From positions 58,350,939 through 58,414,938 of the forward strand of contig OX388351.1 of the NCBI GenBank assembly GCA_947579665.1: 64,000 nucleotides of DNA, given 5' to 3'. The notes under the pieces are model-generated. The model was not told where the DNA came from. It saw only the letters and a program-made list of their open reading frames with translations, and did not search any database. Source of the DNA: Sympetrum striolatum (taxonomy: Eukaryota; Arthropoda; Insecta; Odonata; Libellulidae). Of this stretch, positions 59,023-64,000 are shown one piece after another. Positions within the stretch are counted from its first letter, which is position 1. Every line of letters starts with the position of its first letter. A program made the position numbers and the translations under genes.

Positions 59023-59778
59023 TTCAGGAAATTAATTCGATGTGCGAAGGCGTTACCTCGTGGAAGGCCATAATAAATGAAAAAGAACACTAGTACACTT
59101 CCACAGATTTATTTCATTGGCGACATGTTTCGCTAGCGAGCTAGCATCATCTGGCACATTTCTTATTTTGGGATTTCATTATATACAATAACTGATGGTG
59201 GGAATTTAGGAAGAAGGTTGGGGTTTAAAGAGTTTACTAGGAAGGGAAAGAAGGGGGGAAGGGTAGGGAAACAGGTGCTCATTTGTCAAAATATGTTCAT
59301 GGGAGGTGCATATAATTTCTACCTCCTCCAAAAGGTCCAAGCGGCGGCCTTGCTTTTCTCTATGGAGACAATTGGGTTGAAAATCACTTTGGTGTCCTTC
59401 ATCCAGGAGGTGCAGCGCGAAGTTGGACATAGGAGCCCCCCTCCGGAGACGGTAGTCCCTATTCCCAATTGTCTCCATAGAGAAAAGCAAGGCCGCCGCT
59501 TGGACCTTTTGGAGGAGGTAGAAATTATATGCACCTCCCATGAACATATTTTGACAAATGAGCACCTGTTTCCCTACCCTTCCCCCCTTCTTTCCCTTCC
59601 TAGTAAACTCTTTAAACCCCAACCTTCTTCCTAAATTCCCACCATCAGTTATTGTATATAATGAAATCCCAAAATAAGAAATGTGCCAGATGATGCTAGC
59701 TCGCTAGCGAAACATGTCGCCAATGAAATAAATCTGTGGAAGTGTACTAGTGTTCTTTTTCATTTATTCAGGAAATTA
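59023..59778. mobile_element. Large perfect palindromic Penelope-like insert, P2
   Basis: Flanked by the perfect 12-bp duplication TTCAGGAAATTA (59023-59034 and 59767-59778). Inside are an unpaired 37-bp head (59035-59071, attcgatgtgcgaaggcg...), then 305-bp inverted arms (59072-59376 and 59464-59768) with no mismatch seen, and an 87-bp spacer (59377-59463). Each arm has a hammerhead-like core at its outer side. The head phrase gcgttac-t-gtggaaggcc matches P1's head (ggcgttactttgtggaaagcc), so P1 and P2 are one family. The two 138-codon open frames on opposite strands share both ends because of the palindrome and are not genes. Confidence 0.75.
59686..59718 (+). ncRNA. Hammerhead-like core in P2 (right arm)
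   Basis: Plus-strand order CCAGATGAT, stem II GCTAGC-tc-GCTAGC, GAAACATGTC|GCC. The identical inverted copy is at 59122-59154. It resembles the core at 15.2 kb but has A at the usual U4 position and ACATGT instead of ACCGGT in helix III; both helix III versions are self-complementary. This paired change keeps the pairing, which argues for a maintained structure. Confidence 0.45.
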
Positions 59779-59972
59779 GATTGGCTTCCTTCGATAAGCA
59801 AATTTTATTTAACTCAAAATCATATATTGTTATGCCGTTAAAGGGATCTAATATTGCCACCAATGTGTTTGTTATCGAAATCCGATAACTTACTACTACC
59901 GATCTACTTACAAAGTAGTTCTCTATTGGAAGATTATCGTAATGGTTATGAAGCTACAATTTATTTAAAATG
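59779..59972. other. Short AT-rich spacer
   Basis: No feature recognised between P2 and family T copy T4. Confidence 0.6.
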
Positions 59973-61008
59973 TTTTTTACTTTCTTACGAAGTATAGAGA
60001 AAGTATTGTTTTCATGAAAAAATTCGACTTCGAGATTTCAACGGAAATACATGTTTTGGGGTCCCTAGAACACGTTTTGACCATTTTCGGAATGATGTCT
60101 GTGTGTATGTGTGTGTGTGTGTGTCTGTATGTGTGTGTGTGCTTGTGGGCGCTCTAGCGTATAAACTATTAGTCGTATCATTACCATACTTCATATATAG
60201 TACTGTGGTGTGTGCTGTAAGAGTTGATTAGTTTTTGGAGTAAATCGGTAAACCGGAAGTCGAGCTTCATTCATCAAAGCTCATTTCCGGTTTTCAATAT
60301 ATCTCCATAAATATGATATATAGGTATATTATATATCTTATAAAAGTTTTAGATAATCTGTGTTACTTTAACTTTTTTATTTAACATATTTTTGTATCAC
60401 CGGTTGATTAGGAGTTATTCGTGAAATGCCGATAAACCGGAAGAAGATGATTATGTACTTTGTGGGCGCTCTAACATGAAAACTATTTGTCGTATCAACA
60501 CCAAATTTCCTATATAGTATTTTGGTTAGTGTCGTAAGAGTTGATTAGATTTTGGAGTAAATCGATTTACCGGAAGTCAAGCTTCATACTTCAAAGCTCA
60601 TTTCCGGTTTTCAAAATATCTCCATAAACATGATATTTAGGTACATACTATTATTAATAATCGTTTTAGAAAATCGTATTTACTATAACTTTTGTATGAA
60701 ACATATTTTTGTATCACTGATTGTTTAGGAGTTATTCATGAAATACTGATAAACCGGAAGTTGCTGATAATGTACTTTGTGGACGCTCTGGGCTCAATGG
60801 GCGAAATGCCAATTTCATCGTTTTTCATCGAGCATGTCCCGAAAAACATTATTTATAATGTTTGTAACGTAAAAGATAATAATATATAAATTAATCACTC
60901 ATCTTCCAAGTTTAGATGGAATATAGAGTTCGAAATTACTGTCGTAGATAAATATTTACATCTTATGTATGGAGAAAGTCATGTGCTGGCCACATCAGAA
61001 TTTTTTTT
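59973..61008 (+). mobile_element. Family T repeat, copy T4
   Basis: Complete copy. The start has lost a few bases (tttcttacgaagtatagag instead of tttctccatatacgaag). Short TG tract (60103-60141), two full subunits and the terminal stem-loop ending cacatcagaattttttt. Same subunit order as T1 and T3. Confidence 0.9.
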
Positions 61009-61440
61009 AAGAATTGAGATTAAAATTCGAACGAAAAAGTCATATTTATGCATTAAATTACATTCATGTGACAAATACCGTTCTGATTGATATATTAGAT
61101 TGTTTTGTGATATCATTTATACAATTTATTATTTTAGTCATTGTATAATTAAGATAATGCATTAAAATGTATTGATTATACCCTGTTTCCTGCATTAAAC
61201 ATGCAATATCTTTCTGGAATTTCCACTAGGCTACATTTATTGCTAAATGAGCGCAGACATAAAGTTTAAATTATCACCTCAAAAAATCAAGTTGCGTTCA
61301 TAAAACTCGGTGGTAGTGTTAGTCCTTTTTTACACATGCACCCTACAATGTGATACATGTTTACGGAAACCAGCGGACGGTGACCTTTTACATGTTCCTA
61401 ATATCGCAAAAATGTTAAAACTGATTTTCACTTTTTCCAC
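61009..61440. other. Gene-free AT-rich stretch
   Basis: No gene, RNA or family repeat recognised. Confidence 0.55.
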
Positions 61441-61449
61441 TATCGCCTC

Positions 61450-61560
61450 GACTTGTGTTGCGATTCCCAATTCTTCACAGAGAGACGGTCTGCAACTTCA
61501 TTCTTCTGATTTCCATCCTGGAAGCGTCTGTGCCTCCTAACCACTACGCCATCTGATGGT
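61450..61560 (-). mobile_element. tRNA-derived SINE head, minus strand
   Basis: The minus strand has a very good A-box, TGGCGTAGTGGTTAGG (61536-61551), directly after ccatcaga. The expected B-box is decayed; the only candidate (gggaatcgc, near 61461-61469) is farther away than usual. Acceptor stem not recognisable. A SINE head is more likely than a tRNA gene. Confidence 0.4.
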
Positions 61561-64000
61561 GCATTCTTGCCGTACATATGAACCAACTCAGCATGGATGG
61601 TTGCTGCATTGTTCCGCTTCAAATGCAGAAAACGATTTACTGTACGATTTACCGCTTACACAATGTGCGGCGCCATTTTGTTTAAGCTCCTCTAGCGGCG
61701 TGCTATGGTACTGTGGCGCTTGGATTACAATGTGTACCAAGATAAGAAACATATACCTACATTAGGGTGGATCGGAAAGACTTTTTTTCGAAATCCTTCA
61801 ACGGCTAATGCTTAAAGTTTGTGGTTGTTGGTCCCTATGGCATATAAAAAATTTCAATTCGATCGGATTATGTCCTGAGGCTGTGAATTTTAGTCAAAAT
61901 TTTAAATTTTTGTGAAAAATTTCAAATATTTGCATTTTTTCCTGGTGGTTTCTCAATGATTCCGAAGTGATTTAATGGCCAAGAAGTACATGGAGTCCTG
62001 CATAAATACCAAAAATAAAATATCTAAAATGTATAAAAACATCTTAGATGTTTCATTGGTGGTCTATTTAATGACATTGCTTTAAAACTGGTAGACATTC
62101 CGCGAAGATTTTATGCATCAAATTATTTATATTTATATGTTAACTTATCATTAATGATACTAATTATATAATATCTACTACGTATTTATATATACACGTA
62201 AATATGTGAAAACTTAAAGATAGAATAGCATATATATTCTCATACATGACGATTAGAAAAAAGGTGTTCCAGAAGAGTTTTTAGTATTCTTGCTGTTGAT
62301 ATTCGGCTTATTGTATCAACATGATGCTCAAGACCGATTGCATGTAATAGTTGGAAATGGAAATTTATTTTTTACTAGGAGCTTTAATTTAGGATGTATC
62401 TGTTCTTTTTCTAAGTTCAATTTTTGTTTGATTTCACATCAGAAAATCATATCGAGCAATTTTTAATATTCGTGTACGGAAGTAAAGTTTTGGCTTCAAT
62501 TCCCTAGTTGTATATGTAGAATTCATAAGTTGAATTAAATCGGAATTTTGCTCTTGAAATCCCTAATCAAAAGAAGTTAATTTTTAAATCAACACTCTCA
62601 GGCGACGTCTAATACTGTGGAAAAAGTACAAATTTTGTTATTTTCATCAAGTCAATTTTTAACTTGAGTTCTTGAATCACAAGTGTAGAGTTTGCGATAC
62701 TATAAAAATGCATCATACAATATTAATTAGAACACTGTTCTATTTGATTAACTTTGTTTAAAATTTTACGTCGGAATTCGAAATTTGATCGCAAAACCGA
62801 TAGTTATCGTAACTTCACGTTCGAACAGAATCGCCGAGAAAAAACGCAGACGTGGATAAGCATTTCCCGGAAGGATTCAGCATTTTTTGGACCGGTCCCG
62901 CTCGCATTTAAATTCAAAAGTTGGATGCGATTGCGGCAGAACTCTGAGGAGGAGAGCGCCTGGAAAAAAAGGAATCTAATACGAAAATGAATCGAGAATA
63001 CATAAGGAACGAGGGAAGGGGAATTCCTGGCTCCGAATGAATTCTCGCCTCCGGGGAACGTGAAGTCCGAGTTGGATATGCAAAAATCTGATTCCGCCGA
63101 ACGAGAAACATGCGCTGCTCCTTTTGTTTACCGCATCCCACGCCAGATGGCAGCGGATCTCATTTTCTCCTCCAAGTCATCGGTTATTGATGAAGCTCGC
63201 CTTGAATGCACGGAAGTCATGAATGGAAAAGTAAATTGGATGAAACCGAAAAGATAGTTTCGAAACTTTCATAGCAGGAAACATCGAATATAATTTAAAA
63301 GCAGCTAATTAAGGCGAATGATAATTCCGGTGTCTGTGGCATCGTTCATCCTTTATTTCATGCGAATCATTATCGGAGTTAGTCTTACCGTCAATTTGTT
63401 TTAGAAGAGTATTTGCCTATTCATATTCCCAGGAAAACTCTCGGTAGAGAAGGTGCGCAGATACCAGATTGTGCTAAACAGAACTATCTACTATTTACTA
63501 CAATCTGCTGATAGTTATACACCATGTAGCAGAGTCAGAAATAAACTAAATACATTATAAAAAACTAAAACATCACCAACAAAATTTAAAAAAACACATT
63601 AAATTCTTACACCTTCAATACCAACAAATCAGTCAAGGTCAATCCAGGTGAAATACATATATATGAAACAAAACACACTTGACTCATACATAGGAAATAC
63701 AGCATCGTACATAAGACCAAAAAGATAAATAAATACTTTGATATAGTATTATTTGTGTTCGAGCCTTCTCTCTATTCTTCGTCGAAACGTTACAGCGCTT
63801 GGGAAGGGGCTAAGAACATTTTCAGGTTATCCATTCCACTCCTTCGCAGTCCTGTTTACATAGGAACATTTTCCAACATCTATTTACAAGATTGCATACG
63901 AAACATCTCGGAGGAAACTGCGGCATGCATGATTTTAATAATTGTCGTACTTCAGTAAAATAGTAATACAAACATGGTGTTTTGCTGTGGATCTATGACA
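61561..64000. other. Gene-free stretch to window end
   Basis: The block from about 61765 (agggtggatcggaaagac...) has the look of an interspersed repeat edge, but no second copy is in the window. AT-rich to 62750, then GC-richer to about 63260 with opposed open frames at 62754-62990 (+) and 62914-63141 (-) without known domains, then AT-rich to the end. Nothing here can be called a gene. Confidence 0.45.

Noticed and set aside
59206..59634. Two 138-codon open frames on opposite strands with the same beginning and end
   Set aside because: They are produced by the perfect palindrome of insert P2; only the spacer makes them differ. No protein domain is visible.
61765..62110. Possible interspersed repeat starting agggtggatcggaaag
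   Set aside because: It looks repeat-like, but there is no second copy in the window and no inverted or direct terminal repeats, so it is not called as an element.

Overview
The window looks like non-coding sequence from a large, AT-rich, repeat-laden invertebrate genome, most probably an insect. No host protein-coding gene, rRNA or intact tRNA could be supported on either strand. The evidence for the origin is indirect: an RTE-type non-LTR retrotransposon of the kind common in arthropods, tRNA-derived SINE heads, Penelope-like inserts with hammerhead-like motifs, foldback MITEs, long microsatellite-bearing interspersed repeats and AT-rich spacers. The species cannot be named from this.

Left third (1-20 kb). 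AT-rich spacers alternate with short GC-richer blocks. Two 2.5-kb related segments (3019-5530 and 17385-19985, same orientation) each carry a possible pogo/Tigger-like transposase start on the minus strand with the same frame break. Between them lie a decayed non-LTR reverse transcriptase tail (10.26-10.62 kb), a complete family T repeat (10.8-11.8 kb), a truncated family E repeat (12.0-12.5 kb), two foldback-MITE copies (family M, 15.0 and 15.5 kb) and a small hammerhead-like cassette (15.17-15.26 kb).

Middle (20-47 kb). There are degenerate tandem repeats (21.7-22.0 and 25.8-26.3 kb), a family M foldback (24.95-25.18 kb) and SINE pieces (28.7, 38.8, 40.4, 44.2 kb). The only large coding region is a nearly intact RTE retrotransposon at 32631-35780. 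It has an APE endonuclease and reverse transcriptase broken by one frameshift, a TGATGA-rich tail and a perfect 12-bp target-site duplication. It sits inside an older family E element (32570-36882). A homeodomain-site-rich block (37.38-37.86 kb) is a candidate conserved regulatory element. Further along are a second E copy, a 5'-truncated non-LTR 3' end on the minus strand (41.05-41.64 kb), a perfect 35-bp-armed hairpin MITE (42.68-42.77 kb) and two more family M elements.

Right third (47-64 kb). This is a nest of repeats. A family T element (47841-53498) is split by a 4.56-kb block of four family E copies arranged (-)(-)(+)(+), bounded by a 13-bp direct duplication. A second T copy follows head-to-tail, a reversed divergent one lies at 57.3-58.0 kb and a fourth forward one at 60.0-61.0 kb. 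Two palindromic inserts (55287-55519 and 59023-59778) share a rare architecture: near-perfect inverted arms, an unpaired head of about 37 bp on one side only, a 12-bp target-site duplication, and a hammerhead-ribozyme-like core in each arm. This matches the inverted pLTR-plus-extension layout known from Penelope-like elements.

The two most unusual things are: (1) family E, a tandem array of up to six ~147-176-bp modules, each with a perfect or near-perfect RNA polymerase III B-box / T-arm motif (GGTTCGANNCC) in a short hairpin, bounded in the best copies by perfect 23-bp terminal inverted repeats; and (2) the small palindromic, hammerhead-like, Penelope-type inserts. There is no gene cooperation to describe; what can be read is an insertion history (T before E cluster; E before RTE).
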